A stretch of 64,000 bases of DNA from Alkalihalobacillus sp. FSL W8-0930 (GCA_037965595.1 CP150183.1:62001-126000); one strand, 5' to 3'. Positions 17,568 to 27,517 are shown, numbered from the stretch's first letter. The notes: generated by a model from the sequence alone, not told the origin. Program-made: numbers and translations.

Positions 17568-20500
17568 ATGTTAGGATTGCAATCATATTTTAGTCAAAGT
17601 CAGGAGCTTAAGACCGTACTCGAAAGCTTAGAAGCATCAATGAGTGAGCAGCTGATCTCTGGTTTGAGTGGTTCATCAAGAACCTTGGCCATGGCTTCTT
17701 TGTATCGAGAAACAAAAAGAAGTCAACTGGTCATCACACATAACCTATTTCAAGCTCAAAAGATTCATGAAGACCTGGTAGACCTTTTGGGAGAAGAGCA
17801 GGTCTATTTATACCCAGTGAATGAACTGATTTCTGCTGAAATTGCCGTCGCAAGTCCCGAGATGAAAGCGCAGCGCCTTGACCTGTTGAATAAACTGGCT
17901 GAAGGCTTTTCTGGCGTGGTTATTGCTCCTTTAGCTGGAGTACGCAGAATGCTTACGCCAAAATCGGTTTGGCAGGACAGCTTCTATTCCTTTGAACTTG
18001 GGTCTGACATTGGATCCATTGAACAAATGTTAAGCAAGCTGATTAAAATGGGTTATCGTAGAGTGGATATGGTATCTGCACCAGGTGAGATGAGTGTTCG
18101 TGGTGGAATTGTTGATTTGTATCCGCTAACAGAATCCAACCCTGTTCGCATAGAATTATTTGATACAGATATTGATTCCATCCGTACATTTTCATTAGAT
18201 ACTCAGCGTTCAATTGAGAATGTAGAGAATCTAAAGGTTGGTCCTGCAACAGAGATTATTTTATCAGATCAACACTTTTCACAGGCAGCCAGCCGATTAG
18301 AAGAGAAGCTTGCCATCACGCTCAAGAAAGTTTCAGCAAAAACAACAAGAGCTCAGCTTGATGAAAAAATTACAGCTGATATAGATAAACTTAAACAGCG
18401 GACTAGCTTTGAAGGTATGTACAAGTATATGTCTCTGTACTTTGATCAGCCAGAAACTCTTTTAGATTATATGCCTGAGGACACGATGTGTATCGTGGAT
18501 GAATTAACCAGAGTAAAGGAAATGGCCGATAACCTGCAAAAGGAAGAGGCGAACTGGAGTCTTTCACTAATTGAAAATGGAGACCTGGTACACGATGTGC
18601 AAATGTCGATTGATGTACTACCGTCGATTCAGAAATCTCCGTACCCAGTTGTTTATCTTTCCTTATTCTTAAAACATGTTCCATCTACCTCTCCTCAAAA
18701 CGTGGTTAGTATTTCGTGCAAATCAATGCAAAACTTTCATGGGCAAATGCAGCTTCTTGAATCTGAAGTCAAGCGTTGGCAGAAGGCAGGTAATGCGATT
18801 CTTTTTGTCGCAGGGACAAAGGATCGGGCTGATCGCTTATCGCTGAATTTAGAAGAAGAGGGTATTGATGTTCATGTTGTAGACCGTGATACGGAGCTAA
18901 CAGCAGGAAAGATTCACATTATCCAAGGACAGCTGCACTCTGGATTTGAATTACCTTCACAGAAGCTAGTCGTTCTTACAGAGGAAGAAGTCTTTGCTAA
19001 GCAGACTAAACGTACAACAAAACGGAATCAGAAGCTTTCCAATGCAGAACGAATTAAAAGCTATTCTGAACTGAAGGTAGGCGATCTTGTTGTTCATACA
19101 AATCACGGGATCGGAAAATATTTAGGAATTGAAACTCTTGAGATTAATGGTCTTCATAAGGATTATCTGCATCTGCGTTATGCAGCTGACGATAAGCTGT
19201 ATGTTCCGGTTGATCAGATCGATCAGGTTCAGAAATATGTTGGATCTGAAGAGAAGGATCCAAAGATTTACGCATTAGGCGGAAGCGATTGGAAAAAGGT
19301 TAAACGGAAGGTACAATCTTCTGTTGAAGATATTGCAGATGACCTAATTAAGCTATACGCAGAACGAGAAGCAAGCAAAGGACATGCTTTTAGTCAGGAT
19401 GGACATGAGCAACGTGAGTTCGAAACGTCCTTCCAGTACTCTGAGACAGAGGATCAGCTGCGTGCAACAGAAGAGATTAAGAAAGATATGGAGCGCATCC
19501 GTCCTATGGATCGTCTGTTATGTGGAGATGTTGGTTACGGGAAAACAGAAGTGGCGATTCGAGCTGCGTTCAAAGCAATCATGGATGGCAAGCAGGTGGC
19601 TATTCTTGTCCCGACAACAATTCTTGCTCAACAGCATTATGAAACTATTGTAGAGCGTTTCTCTGATTTCCCAATTAATATTGGAGTCTTAAGTCGTTTC
19701 CGCTCGCGCAAAGAGCAAACGGAAACGTTAAAAGGAGTCAAAGCAGGCTCCGTTGATCTCGTTGTGGGCACACATCGTCTCTTGTCTAAAGATGTGGTCT
19801 TCAAGGATCTTGCTCTACTCATTGTCGATGAAGAACAACGATTTGGTGTAACGCATAAAGAAAAGATTAAGCATCTGAAAGCGAATATTGATGTTCTCAC
19901 ACTAACTGCAACACCGATTCCTCGTACATTACATATGTCGATGCTGGGTGTACGCGACCTTTCTGTTATTGAAACACCACCAGAAAATCGTTTTCCTGTA
20001 CAAACGTATGTGGTTGAGTTTAATGAATCGCTTGTCAGAGAAGCGATTGAACGTGAGATGGCCCGTGGAGGTCAGGTTTATTTCTTATATAACCGAGTCG
20101 AGGATATTGAGCGAATGTCTGAACGGATTTCAATGCTTGTTCCAGACGCAAAGGTGAGCTTTGCTCATGGGCAGATGAACGAACGAGAGCTCGAGTCCAT
20201 TATGCTCGATTTTCTAGAAGGTAACAGTGATGTACTTGTGACCACAACGATCATTGAAACAGGTGTAGATATTCCAAACGTGAATACATTGTTCATATAT
20301 AATGCGGATAAAATGGGACTATCTCAGCTTTATCAGATTCGTGGACGAGTGGGACGTTCTAACCGCGTCGCGTATGCGTACTTTACATACCAGCGTGATA
20401 AGGTGTTAACGGAAGTAGCTGAAAAACGCCTACAGGCTATTAAAGAATTTACCGAGCTTGGCTCTGGCTTTAAAATTGCCATGAGGGATTTAACAATCCG

Positions 20501-21116
20501 TGGAGCAGGAAATTTACTTGGAGCCCAGCAGCATGGATTTATCGAGTCAGTTGGTTTCGACCTCTACTCTCAAATGCTAAAACAAGCCATTGAAGAACGT
20601 AAAGGTGAAACACCTAAGGAGCCTCCGTTCCAGATGGAGATGGATATCAACATAGACGCTTATATTCCTGAATCGTATATTACAGATGCCAAACAAAAGA
20701 TTGAAATGTATAAACGATTCAAAGCGATTGAACAGCTCCAGGAGCTTCAAGACTTAAAAGATGAAATGTTTGACCGCTTTGGCGAGTACCCAACCGAGGT
20801 AAGTGATTTAATTCGTCTAACAGCGATAAAATTAATTGGTGATGCAGAGCGAATTCAAAAAATTTCTGAGAACAAGGATCAGTTAACCATTCTGCTTACA
20901 GAAGAAACGTCAGAGCAAATGGATGGCAGTAAGTTGTTTGACGTGGTGAATACGCTTGGACGTGAAGTATCACTTGGTACAGAAGGCAAACAAATTAAAG
21001 TGGTCATTAAAACCAGGAAGCTTACGAATGAGCAAGTGCTTGATTTAGTGGAGAAGGCAGTTCAAGCCATTCCACGTTCAAAGAAAAAGAAAAAGTCAAA
21101 AACACCCGCTTCCTGA
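17568..21116 (+). CDS. mfd: transcription-repair coupling factor Mfd
   Basis: 1182 residues. In order: UvrB-homology module (about 1-340), RNA-polymerase-interacting CarD-like domain (LKVGDLVVHTNHGIGKYLG, about residue 505), RecG-like helicase with Walker A (GDVGYGKTE), DEEQ box (VDEEQRFG), TATPIPRT and the GRVGRSNR motif, and a C-terminal TRCF domain that masks UvrA binding. Mfd pushes stalled RNA polymerase off lesions and recruits UvrA. ATG 17568 is preceded by CAGGGGGATC and gives the normal length; the ATG at 17520 would add 16 non-conserved residues. Confidence 0.98.
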   Translation: MLGLQSYFSQSQELKTVLESLEASMSEQLISGLSGSSRTLAMASLYRETKRSQLVITHNLFQAQKIHEDLVDLLGEEQVYLYPVNELISAEIAVASPEMKAQRLDLLNKLAEGFSGVVIAPLAGVRRMLTPKSVWQDSFYSFELGSDIGSIEQMLSKLIKMGYRRVDMVSAPGEMSVRGGIVDLYPLTESNPVRIELFDTDIDSIRTFSLDTQRSIENVENLKVGPATEIILSDQHFSQAASRLEEKLAITLKKVSAKTTRAQLDEKITADIDKLKQRTSFEGMYKYMSLYFDQPETLLDYMPEDTMCIVDELTRVKEMADNLQKEEANWSLSLIENGDLVHDVQMSIDVLPSIQKSPYPVVYLSLFLKHVPSTSPQNVVSISCKSMQNFHGQMQLLESEVKRWQKAGNAILFVAGTKDRADRLSLNLEEEGIDVHVVDRDTELTAGKIHIIQGQLHSGFELPSQKLVVLTEEEVFAKQTKRTTKRNQKLSNAERIKSYSELKVGDLVVHTNHGIGKYLGIETLEINGLHKDYLHLRYAADDKLYVPVDQIDQVQKYVGSEEKDPKIYALGGSDWKKVKRKVQSSVEDIADDLIKLYAEREASKGHAFSQDGHEQREFETSFQYSETEDQLRATEEIKKDMERIRPMDRLLCGDVGYGKTEVAIRAAFKAIMDGKQVAILVPTTILAQQHYETIVERFSDFPINIGVLSRFRSRKEQTETLKGVKAGSVDLVVGTHRLLSKDVVFKDLALLIVDEEQRFGVTHKEKIKHLKANIDVLTLTATPIPRTLHMSMLGVRDLSVIETPPENRFPVQTYVVEFNESLVREAIEREMARGGQVYFLYNRVEDIERMSERISMLVPDAKVSFAHGQMNERELESIMLDFLEGNSDVLVTTTIIETGVDIPNVNTLFIYNADKMGLSQLYQIRGRVGRSNRVAYAYFTYQRDKVLTEVAEKRLQAIKEFTELGSGFKIAMRDLTIRGAGNLLGAQQHGFIESVGFDLYSQMLKQAIEERKGETPKEPPFQMEMDINIDAYIPESYITDAKQKIEMYKRFKAIEQLQELQDLKDEMFDRFGEYPTEVSDLIRLTAIKLIGDAERIQKISENKDQLTILLTEETSEQMDGSKLFDVVNTLGREVSLGTEGKQIKVVIKTRKLTNEQVLDLVEKAVQAIPRSKKKKKSKTPAS

Positions 21117-21167
21117 CCAATTCGCTGGTTGATCCATCCAAGACACTGAAACAAATTCAAGAATTGG

Positions 21168-21197
21168 GGAATAGTTCTTATTTCAAGACAAATACTA
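21168..21197 (+). promoter_or_regulatory. candidate sigma-G promoter of spoVT
   Basis: GGAATA (21168-21173), a 17-nt gap and AATACTA (21191-21197) differ by one base each from TGAATA and CATACTA. spoVT is sigma-G dependent in B. subtilis. Confidence 0.65.
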
Positions 21198-21268
21198 CCT
21201 ATAACCCGAACTTATAGAAGCAGCCAAAGTGTCCAGGGATTACATCAGCGAAAGTGAGGAAATACAGC

Positions 21269-21805
21269 ATGAAAGCAACTGGAATTGTAAGACGTATTGA
21301 TGATTTGGGTAGAGTAGTTATTCCTAAAGAGATCAGAAGAACGCTTCGGATCCGTGAAGGGGACCCGCTTGAAATCTTTGTGGATCGTGACGGAGAAGTG
21401 ATTCTTAAAAAATATTCACCAATCTCTGAGCTTGGTGATTTTGCTAAAGAGTATGCAGAAGCTCTTTATGGAAGCTTAAACCATCATATTTTAATTTCCG
21501 ATCGCGATACGTTTATCGCTGTTTCAGGTGCACCGAAAAAAGAATTTGCAAATAAAGCAGTGGGCGAAGTCGTGGAGTCTGCGATGGCTAACCGTAAAAC
21601 GAAGGTTGAGGCAAACCCCGGAGAATACAATCTGGTCAGTGAACATCACGATGATTATAAGGGCTATGTCATTGCTCCAATCATCGCAAATGGAGACCCG
21701 ATTGGTACGGTTGTTATTTTTAATAAAGAACAAACGCTGAACGGGACGCTTGAGCAAAAAATGGCAGAAACAGCAGCAAGCTTCTTAGCTAGACAAATGG
21801 AGTAG
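21269..21805 (+). CDS. spoVT: stage V sporulation protein T, AbrB-like transcription factor
   Basis: 178 residues, the exact family length. An N-terminal AbrB swapped-hairpin DNA-binding domain (MKATGIVRRIDDLGRVVIPK through EVILKKYSP) is followed by a GAF-like domain (about 55-178). SpoVT tunes sigma-G genes in the forespore. ATG 21269 follows GTGAGGA by 8 nt; the upstream ATG at 21254 region is not family-like. Confidence 0.97.
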   Translation: MKATGIVRRIDDLGRVVIPKEIRRTLRIREGDPLEIFVDRDGEVILKKYSPISELGDFAKEYAEALYGSLNHHILISDRDTFIAVSGAPKKEFANKAVGEVVESAMANRKTKVEANPGEYNLVSEHHDDYKGYVIAPIIANGDPIGTVVIFNKEQTLNGTLEQKMAETAASFLARQME

Positions 21806-21810
21806 AATAG

Positions 21811-21856
21811 AAAGAACCGTTACCTACAGGAAAAGTAGATAACGGTTCTTTTTGTT
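21811..21856. terminator. bidirectional terminator between spoVT and the murG-like gene
   Basis: AGAACCGTTA (21813-21822) pairs with TAACGGTTCT (about 21840-21849), with an extra inner CTAC/GTAG. T runs occur on both strands and the genes converge. Confidence 0.85.
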
Positions 21857-22922
21857 AAGAGGATGCGTATGAGTTCATTTCTGATAAGATGGTTTGAATT
21901 GCATCTGTTTCATGGGACTCATCCATCCTTTGTATAAAGTCTGTTTCATTCTCTTTTAACCTTGTAAGGTGATCGAGCAATGATTCTTTTGTTACATTTT
22001 CCTCTTCAAGAGTCAGACTGTATCCTTTTTTCTCAAATGACTTGGCATTTAAGATTTGATCGCCTCGACTTTGAGACCGTGAAAGTGGAATGATCAGCAT
22101 CGGTTTCTTTAATGCTAAGAATTCAAAAATTGCATTGGATCCACCACGTGTAATAACATAGCTTGTTGCAGCTAACAGATTAGAGAGCTCGTCGTGTACA
22201 TATTCAAACTGTTTATAACCAGACTGTTCATTTAAAGAAGGGTCTAGGTGTCCTTTTCCGCATAGATGAACAATTTGAAACTCGGTCAGCAATTCTGGCA
22301 ACGCCGCTCGAACCGCTTCGTTCACAGCTTTGGCTCCTAAGCTTCCACCCATGATGGTTAAGACGGGCTTACCTGGGCGAAAGCCAAGAAAGTCGAGTCC
22401 GTGCTTGGGGTTGCCTTCTAGCAGTTCACGGCGGATAGGTGAGCCAATGGCTGTGGTCTTATCAGCAGGAAAATGAGCGGCAGCTTCTTCAAACGATGTG
22501 AAAATCCGAGTAGTAAATCGTTGAGCGATCTTGTTAGCAAGCCCTGGTGTCAAATCACTTTCATGCAGGAAGACAGGAATCTTTAAGCTAGATGCCGCAA
22601 TGACAACAGGTACTGTAACAAATCCTCCCTTTGAGAAGACAAGATCAGGCTTACGTTTCTTTAGCACTTTACGTGCGTCAAGAATTCCTTTTAGTACGCG
22701 AAACGCATCGGTCGCGTTTTTCAGATCAATGTATCTGCGTAGTTTTCCGCTTGAGATTGAATCATATGGAATATTTGTGCGAGCGATAAGTTCTTTTTCA
22801 ATGCCAGTATGAGAACCAATATAGGAAATGTCCCAAACGCTTGGATCGAGTGAATCCATAATGGCGATATTTGGTGTCACATGTCCGGCAGATCCTCCAC
22901 CGGTAAAGACGATTTTTTTCAT
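21855..22922 (-). CDS. murG: MurG-like UDP-GlcNAc:lipid I glycosyltransferase (coccal-type paralogue)
   Basis: 355 residues, GT28 two-domain fold. The N-terminal loop [46 protein letters not shown] and [12 protein letters not shown] match MurG. The HESD variant and overall pattern resemble the streptococcal/staphylococcal MurG type rather than B. subtilis MurG. MurG converts lipid I to lipid II at the inner membrane face. It lies outside any dcw cluster, inverted between spoVT and yabM, so it is probably a second copy or alternative enzyme. ATG 22922 has AAGGAGA upstream on the minus strand; the frame extends to 22982. Confidence 0.88.
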   Translation of the reverse strand: MKKIVFTGGGSAGHVTPNIAIMDSLDPSVWDISYIGSHTGIEKELIARTNIPYDSISSGKLRRYIDLKNATDAFRVLKGILDARKVLKKRKPDLVFSKGGFVTVPVVIAASSLKIPVFLHESDLTPGLANKIAQRFTTRIFTSFEEAAAHFPADKTTAIGSPIRRELLEGNPKHGLDFLGFRPGKPVLTIMGGSLGAKAVNEAVRAALPELLTEFQIVHLCGKGHLDPSLNEQSGYKQFEYVHDELSNLLAATSYVITRGGSNAIFEFLALKKPMLIIPLSRSQSRGDQILNAKSFEKKGYSLTLEEENVTKESLLDHLTRLKENETDFIQRMDESHETDAIQTILSEMNSYASS

Positions 22923-22940
22923 AGATAAAATTCTCCTTAT

Positions 22941-22956
22941 GCCACATAAGTGTGGC
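22941..22956. promoter_or_regulatory. perfect palindrome just upstream of the murG-like ribosome site
   Basis: GCCACATAAGTGTGGC has 6-nt perfect arms and a 4-nt centre, and lies within the presumed 5' leader. It could be an operator or a small leader hairpin. A weak minus-strand promoter (TTGAGC, 17 nt, TAAAGT) lies about 25-50 nt further upstream. Confidence 0.35.
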
Positions 22957-23086
22957 CTACTTTCAATCGAGTACTTGTTCACTTTACTTGAATTTTGAGT
23001 CTAGCTCAACCGCTTCAAGCATGAATGGCGATTTTTAGATAAATTGAGTATGATAGAGACAGTTCCATTTGTAAGGAGGAAGACGT

Positions 23087-24688
23087 TTGAATAGAAACAG
23101 CAGTCAAAAGACGTCTTTCCTTGGAGGCGCTGTATTACTATCGATCGCTGCGATTGTGACAAAGATTATTAGCGCAGGGTATCGAATTCCGTTTCAAAAC
23201 ATGGCTGGTGACTTAGGATTTTACGTGTACCAGCAGGTGTATCCATTTTACGGATTCATGACCATCATCTCATTATATGGGTTTCCGCTTGTTCTTTCTA
23301 GACAGCTTGCTGAAAATCCTACAAATCAACGGAAGACAACGGGTTTTTATTTTGTTGGGCTGCTTTTATTTTCTATCGTGACGTGTGTTGGAATGGTAAT
23401 ATTGGCCCCGTGGCTCGCTAATTTAATGGGAGATTCTGCACTAACAGGTGTCTTACGCGTAACAGGGCTTTCCTTCTTATTTGTCCCGTTTCTAAGCGTA
23501 GCAAGAGGTGCAACTCAAGGACAACATGATATGTTACCTACCGCCATCTCAAATGTGGGGGAGCAACTTAGCAGAGTGACAGCAATCTTACTTATTACAT
23601 ATCTACTAATGAATTCAAGTGCTAATGCCTACCAATTAGGAACAGGTGCAATCTATGGCTCTCTTTTTGGTAGCTTAACAGGTGTTATCCTTTTGTTCAC
23701 GTTCTTACATAAGCGAGGGATCACACTAGGTATAAATGAGTTGAGGCAGGTATCGTTTGGGCAAATCATAAAGCAAGTGAGCGTACTTTTGGGTCAAAGC
23801 GTGTTCATCTGCATGAATGCACTTGTCTTGATTCTTTTTCAATTTGTGGATGTATTCTCTATGATTCACTTGCTCAACGTATTTGGCTTATCTGAACGAG
23901 AAGCTTATGAGCTGAAAGGGGTGTATGACCGAGGACAGCCACTAATCCAACTAGGTACGATTCTTGCTACAACCCTTGCATTAGCTCTTGTTCCTGCTAT
24001 GTCAGAAGCTAGGGTACGCAAAGAGAAGCTGGCCGTATGGCAGTATCAGGATATGTCCTTACGACTTTCCTTTTTAATTGGTGGATCAGCTACAATTGGT
24101 ATGGTTATCATTATGGAGCCTTTAAACCATATGCTTTTTACAGATATAGAAGGATCGGGATTTCTAAGAGTGTTAGTTTTATCCATTGCTTCAAGCGCCG
24201 TTTATTTAACCGTAGCGGCTGTCCTGCAAGGGCTTGGGCGTATTAGAGTACCTGTCATCATTTTAGGAATTGGACTTGTATTAAAGACCATTATAAACAT
24301 CGCGCTTATTCCGTTGTACGGAGCGATGGGGGCCGCAATGGCTACTACCATTGCAACGACAATCATGTCATGCCTCGGGATCATTGCAATTAAGCGTGCA
24401 TCAGGTAAGGTTGTGTTACAATTCACTCCCTATGTGGCTTTAGCAATGACGCTTACTGCGCTTGCCGTTGTGACAAGCGCTAGCTATGGATTCATGATAC
24501 GTTGGACAGAATTAAATATAGGACAAAACCGTATGCATGATGCGGGGTTGGCTTTGGTGCTGAGTGGAATAGGTGGGCTGGTTGTACTCGTATGTCTGCT
24601 CATCTTACCTGTCTTTACAACATCTGAGTGGGACCAGATCCCAAAGGTGAAGAAAATTAGAGGATTTTTTATACGTAGGAAGGAATGA
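23087..24688 (+). CDS. MOP/MATE-like flippase, polysaccharide biosynthesis protein (YabM, SpoVB family)
   Basis: 533 residues with about 14 hydrophobic segments throughout, starting FLGGAVLLSIAAIVTKIISAGYRIPFQNM, the typical SpoVB/MurJ-like MVF fold opening. Relatives flip lipid-linked sugars across the membrane; the substrate of YabM is not established. The start is TTG 23087, 6 nt after AAGGAGGA. It is followed 8 nt later by yabN, as in B. subtilis. Its being next to a murG-like gene of opposite strand is of interest for lipid II handling, but this is inference. Confidence 0.92.
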   Translation: MNRNSSQKTSFLGGAVLLSIAAIVTKIISAGYRIPFQNMAGDLGFYVYQQVYPFYGFMTIISLYGFPLVLSRQLAENPTNQRKTTGFYFVGLLLFSIVTCVGMVILAPWLANLMGDSALTGVLRVTGLSFLFVPFLSVARGATQGQHDMLPTAISNVGEQLSRVTAILLITYLLMNSSANAYQLGTGAIYGSLFGSLTGVILLFTFLHKRGITLGINELRQVSFGQIIKQVSVLLGQSVFICMNALVLILFQFVDVFSMIHLLNVFGLSEREAYELKGVYDRGQPLIQLGTILATTLALALVPAMSEARVRKEKLAVWQYQDMSLRLSFLIGGSATIGMVIIMEPLNHMLFTDIEGSGFLRVLVLSIASSAVYLTVAAVLQGLGRIRVPVIILGIGLVLKTIINIALIPLYGAMGAAMATTIATTIMSCLGIIAIKRASGKVVLQFTPYVALAMTLTALAVVTSASYGFMIRWTELNIGQNRMHDAGLALVLSGIGGLVVLVCLLILPVFTTSEWDQIPKVKKIRGFFIRRKE

Positions 24689-24696
24689 AGGAATAG

Positions 24697-26151
24697 ATGG
24701 CAAAGATACATATTGTCGGACTTGGTGCGGGTGATTTAGATCAGATGCCAATGGGTCTGTACCGACATCTAAAGGTGGCGCGTAACCTGTTTGTCCGGAC
24801 AAACGATCATCCGGTATTAACGGAGCTTGCAGAAGAGAACTTAACATGGATCTCTTTTGATAAGATCTATGAAAAGCATGACCAGTTTGAAGCGGTGTAT
24901 GAAGAGATCACAGAAACGTTATTACAAAAAGCTAAAAAAGAAGACATTACGTATGCGGTACCGGGTCATCCTTTTGTAGCTGAACGTACCATTCAGCTTT
25001 TAGTGAAGCACGCAGAGGCTAGTAGTGTAGAGCTACATTTTCTTGGAGGAACAAGCTTTCTTGATTCCATGTATACCGCTCTTAAGATTGATCCAATTGA
25101 AGGCAGCCAGATTCTTGATGGAACCCATTTTAAAAGGGATGAATTTCAGCTGACACAGCATCTGATTATTGTGCAGGTGTATGACGCAATGATTGCTTCA
25201 GATGTAAAACTGACATTAATGGAGCGTTTACCCGATGAATATGAAGTGGTGGTTGCCACAGCAGTGGGCTCTAAAAATGAAAGCTTGTTGCGTGTACCGC
25301 TTCACGAACTTGACCGGGTTACAACGCTTAATAATCTGACAGCTGTGTATGTGCCGCCAGTACGGGACGAGCGTTTGCTAAGAGAGGAATTTGCGACGCT
25401 TAGACAGGTGATTGCCACCCTTCGCGGACCAGACGGCTGTCCTTGGGATAAAAAGCAAACGCATGAAAGCTTAAAGCCATATTTGATTGAGGAAGCGTAC
25501 GAGGTACTCGATGCGATTGATCAGGAAGATGACGAACATTTAGTAGAAGAGCTTGGTGACGTGCTCTTGCAGGTGATGTTGCACGCTCAAATTGGAGAGG
25601 ATGCAGGTTGGTTCTCTATTCAAGATGTACTGGCTGCTGTAACAAATAAAATGATTCGTCGTCACCCTCATGTGTTCGGAGAGGGTACAGCCAACACAGC
25701 AGATGAGGTTCTGACCAACTGGGACGCAATTAAAAAGGAAGAGAAGACGGGCGAAGAGATGGGCTTATTGTTAAACATACCTACTGCACTGCCTGGATTA
25801 ATGAAGGCTATCGCCCTGCAGAAGGCGGCAGCTAAGGTAGGTTTTGACTGGGGTGATGTAGAACCAATTTGGGATAAGCTTGATGAGGAAGTAAAGGAAT
25901 GGAAGGATGAGCTTGCAGGCGCTAATAAAGAAAAGATGGAAGCTGAGCTTGGAGATGTTCTTTTCACGATTGCGAATGTGGCTCGCTTTTACAAGCTCGA
26001 TGCAGAACAGGCTATTGCCCGAACAAATACGAAGTTCAAAAAGCGCTTTGAATACATTGAAGAACGGGTAAAAGAACAAGGTAAACAAATGACCGATCTT
26101 GGCCTAGACGAGCTCGAAGCCATCTGGCAGGAAAGTAAACAATACGATTAA
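24697..26151 (+). CDS. yabN: tetrapyrrole methylase-like/MazG nucleotide pyrophosphohydrolase fusion (YabN)
   Basis: 484 residues. An N-terminal TP-methylase domain (about 1-220; IHIVGLGAGDLDQMP and VPGHPFVAE) is fused to a tandem MazG C-terminal half (about 232-484; LRGPDGCPWDKKQTHESL, EEAYEVLDAI and the EELGDVLLQV metal site, repeated near 420). MazG hydrolyses (d)NTPs to NMPs and limits aberrant nucleotides and ppGpp-related stress in some bacteria. The role of the methylase half is unknown. Overlap-free, cotranscribed with yabM and rqcP. Confidence 0.95.
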   Translation: MAKIHIVGLGAGDLDQMPMGLYRHLKVARNLFVRTNDHPVLTELAEENLTWISFDKIYEKHDQFEAVYEEITETLLQKAKKEDITYAVPGHPFVAERTIQLLVKHAEASSVELHFLGGTSFLDSMYTALKIDPIEGSQILDGTHFKRDEFQLTQHLIIVQVYDAMIASDVKLTLMERLPDEYEVVVATAVGSKNESLLRVPLHELDRVTTLNNLTAVYVPPVRDERLLREEFATLRQVIATLRGPDGCPWDKKQTHESLKPYLIEEAYEVLDAIDQEDDEHLVEELGDVLLQVMLHAQIGEDAGWFSIQDVLAAVTNKMIRRHPHVFGEGTANTADEVLTNWDAIKKEEKTGEEMGLLLNIPTALPGLMKAIALQKAAAKVGFDWGDVEPIWDKLDEEVKEWKDELAGANKEKMEAELGDVLFTIANVARFYKLDAEQAIARTNTKFKKRFEYIEERVKEQGKQMTDLGLDELEAIWQESKQYD

Positions 26152-26168
26152 AAGGGAGAACAAATGAG

Positions 26169-26429
26169 ATGAGACTAGATAAATTTCTAAAGGTATCACG
26201 TTTAATTAAACGCAGAACCCTTGCTAAGGAAGTATGTGATCAAGGAAGAATATCAATTAACGGAAATCAAGCAAAGGCTGGTTCAGATGTAAAAGCAGGG
26301 GACGAGCTTGTTGTTCGGTTTGGTCAAAAGCTGGTAACCGTCAAAATCAACGAGGTTCGTGAAACGAGTCGCAAGGACGATGCGGATAACATGTACACTA
26401 TCGTCAAGGAAGAGCCGGTAAACGGATGA
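26169..26429 (+). CDS. rqcP: ribosome quality-control factor RqcP (YabO, Hsp15-like S4 protein)
   Basis: 86 residues, essentially one S4 RNA-binding domain (MRLDKFLKVSRLIKRRTLAKE, GRISINGNQAKAG). RqcP binds 50S subunits carrying stalled nascent chains and promotes RqcH-driven poly-alanine tailing. ATG 26169 follows AAAGGGAGAA. Its last codons overlap the next ORF by 4 nt (ATGA). In B. subtilis yabP follows directly; here yabP is 14.6 kb away. Confidence 0.95.
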   Translation: MRLDKFLKVSRLIKRRTLAKEVCDQGRISINGNQAKAGSDVKAGDELVVRFGQKLVTVKINEVRETSRKDDADNMYTIVKEEPVNG

Positions 26430-27067
26430 TGAAGGCCTTTATCTTTGATATGGATGGAGTCATTGTTAATAGCGAGCCACATCATGTGGAGGTCGAAATC
26501 GCAACAGCCAAACGGTACGGTGCGACGATTACAGAAGACGACCTTGCCGAATACACAGGTATGGTAAGTGAGGACATGTGGGGCCGCGTGAAGGAAAAGC
26601 ACGGCTTAACAGGTGAAATCAAGGACATTCTTACACACGCGCACACAGAAAAACTGAAACGCTTAAAGGAATCGGATCTCACGCCAATTGAAGGAATACC
26701 AGGATTAATGCAGAAGCTATCAGAGCGCAATATCCCAATGGCGGTGGCTTCATCATCGCCTCGTGAATACATCGAGGCGGTCCTTCAGAAATTTAACATT
26801 GAAGATCATTTTACGTCCGTGATTAGTGGAGAGGAAGTAAACCAGGGCAAGCCGGCTCCAGATATCTATCTTGAAACGGCAGCCGTTCTTGGTATTGATC
26901 CAAAAGATTGTGTAGTTTTGGAGGATTCTCATAACGGTGCACGTGCTGCCAAAGCCGCAGGAATGACCTGTATTGGGTATGCTGCACCTGATGCCGGAGA
27001 TCAGGACTTGTCTATAACTGATACGGTTGTTCAGGCGATTGATGAGATTGATGTAGATCAGCTTTAA
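26426..27067 (+). CDS. HAD-superfamily hydrolase (beta-phosphoglucomutase/phosphatase-like)
   Basis: 213 residues. Motif I FDMDGVIVNSEPHH gives the nucleophile and acid Asp pair, motif II is VASSSPREY, motif III includes QGKPAPD, and motif IV is VLEDSHNG. A helical cap lies between motifs I and II, as in the beta-PGM/CbbY/GS1 group. The substrate (a sugar phosphate or a nucleotide) cannot be told. The start may be ATG 26426 (overlapping rqcP) or ATG 26429. It is the first gene of the accessory block, and is translationally coupled to rqcP. Confidence 0.93.
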   Translation: MMKAFIFDMDGVIVNSEPHHVEVEIATAKRYGATITEDDLAEYTGMVSEDMWGRVKEKHGLTGEIKDILTHAHTEKLKRLKESDLTPIEGIPGLMQKLSERNIPMAVASSSPREYIEAVLQKFNIEDHFTSVISGEEVNQGKPAPDIYLETAAVLGIDPKDCVVLEDSHNGARAAKAAGMTCIGYAAPDAGDQDLSITDTVVQAIDEIDVDQL

Positions 27068-27085
27068 TATGAAAGAGGGATGTAA

Positions 27086-27517
27086 ATGAAGCCTCATTTG
27101 TATGGATCCGTGCATTTGCTTTTTTATCAAGATGATCAAGTATTACTTCTCAAACGAAAAAACACAGGCTTTGAAGACGGGAATTGGAGTGTTGTGGCGG
27201 GTAAGATTGATCCGGATGAGGACATGCTTACATCGGTTCAGCGGGAAGCAAAAGAAGAGATCGGTGTGGATGTTGACCGCAATGACATCAAAGTAAGCGG
27301 AGTCCTGCACCGTTTATCTGGAACATTAAACTGGGTTGACTTCTTTGTGGAGATCAAGAACTGGTCTGGAACGCCTTATAATGCTGAGCCCGATAAATGC
27401 TCGGCACTAGAGTGGTTCAAAGCGAACGAGCTGCCGGATAATACCATTCCATATGTTCTGAATGCAATAACCAAAGACCAATCGTCCATGTGGTATGACA
27501 GTGATGGCTTTCGGTAA
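27086..27517 (+). CDS. Nudix hydrolase
   Basis: 143 residues. The Nudix box is complete: GKIDPDEDMLTSVQREAKEEIGV fits G(x5)E(x7)REUxEExGU, positions about 41-63. It is of the MutT/ADP-ribose pyrophosphatase-like size class; substrate unknown. ATG 27086 follows GAAAGAGGG. It is in the same unit as the HAD gene, separated by 18 nt. The N-terminal MKPHLYGSVHLLFYQDDQVLLLKR is a typical Nudix beta strand. Confidence 0.93.
   Translation: MKPHLYGSVHLLFYQDDQVLLLKRKNTGFEDGNWSVVAGKIDPDEDMLTSVQREAKEEIGVDVDRNDIKVSGVLHRLSGTLNWVDFFVEIKNWSGTPYNAEPDKCSALEWFKANELPDNTIPYVLNAITKDQSSMWYDSDGFR

Noticed and set aside
19384-19653. 89-codon frame inside mfd
   Set aside because: It is a shadow of the helicase domain in another frame, with no ribosome site.
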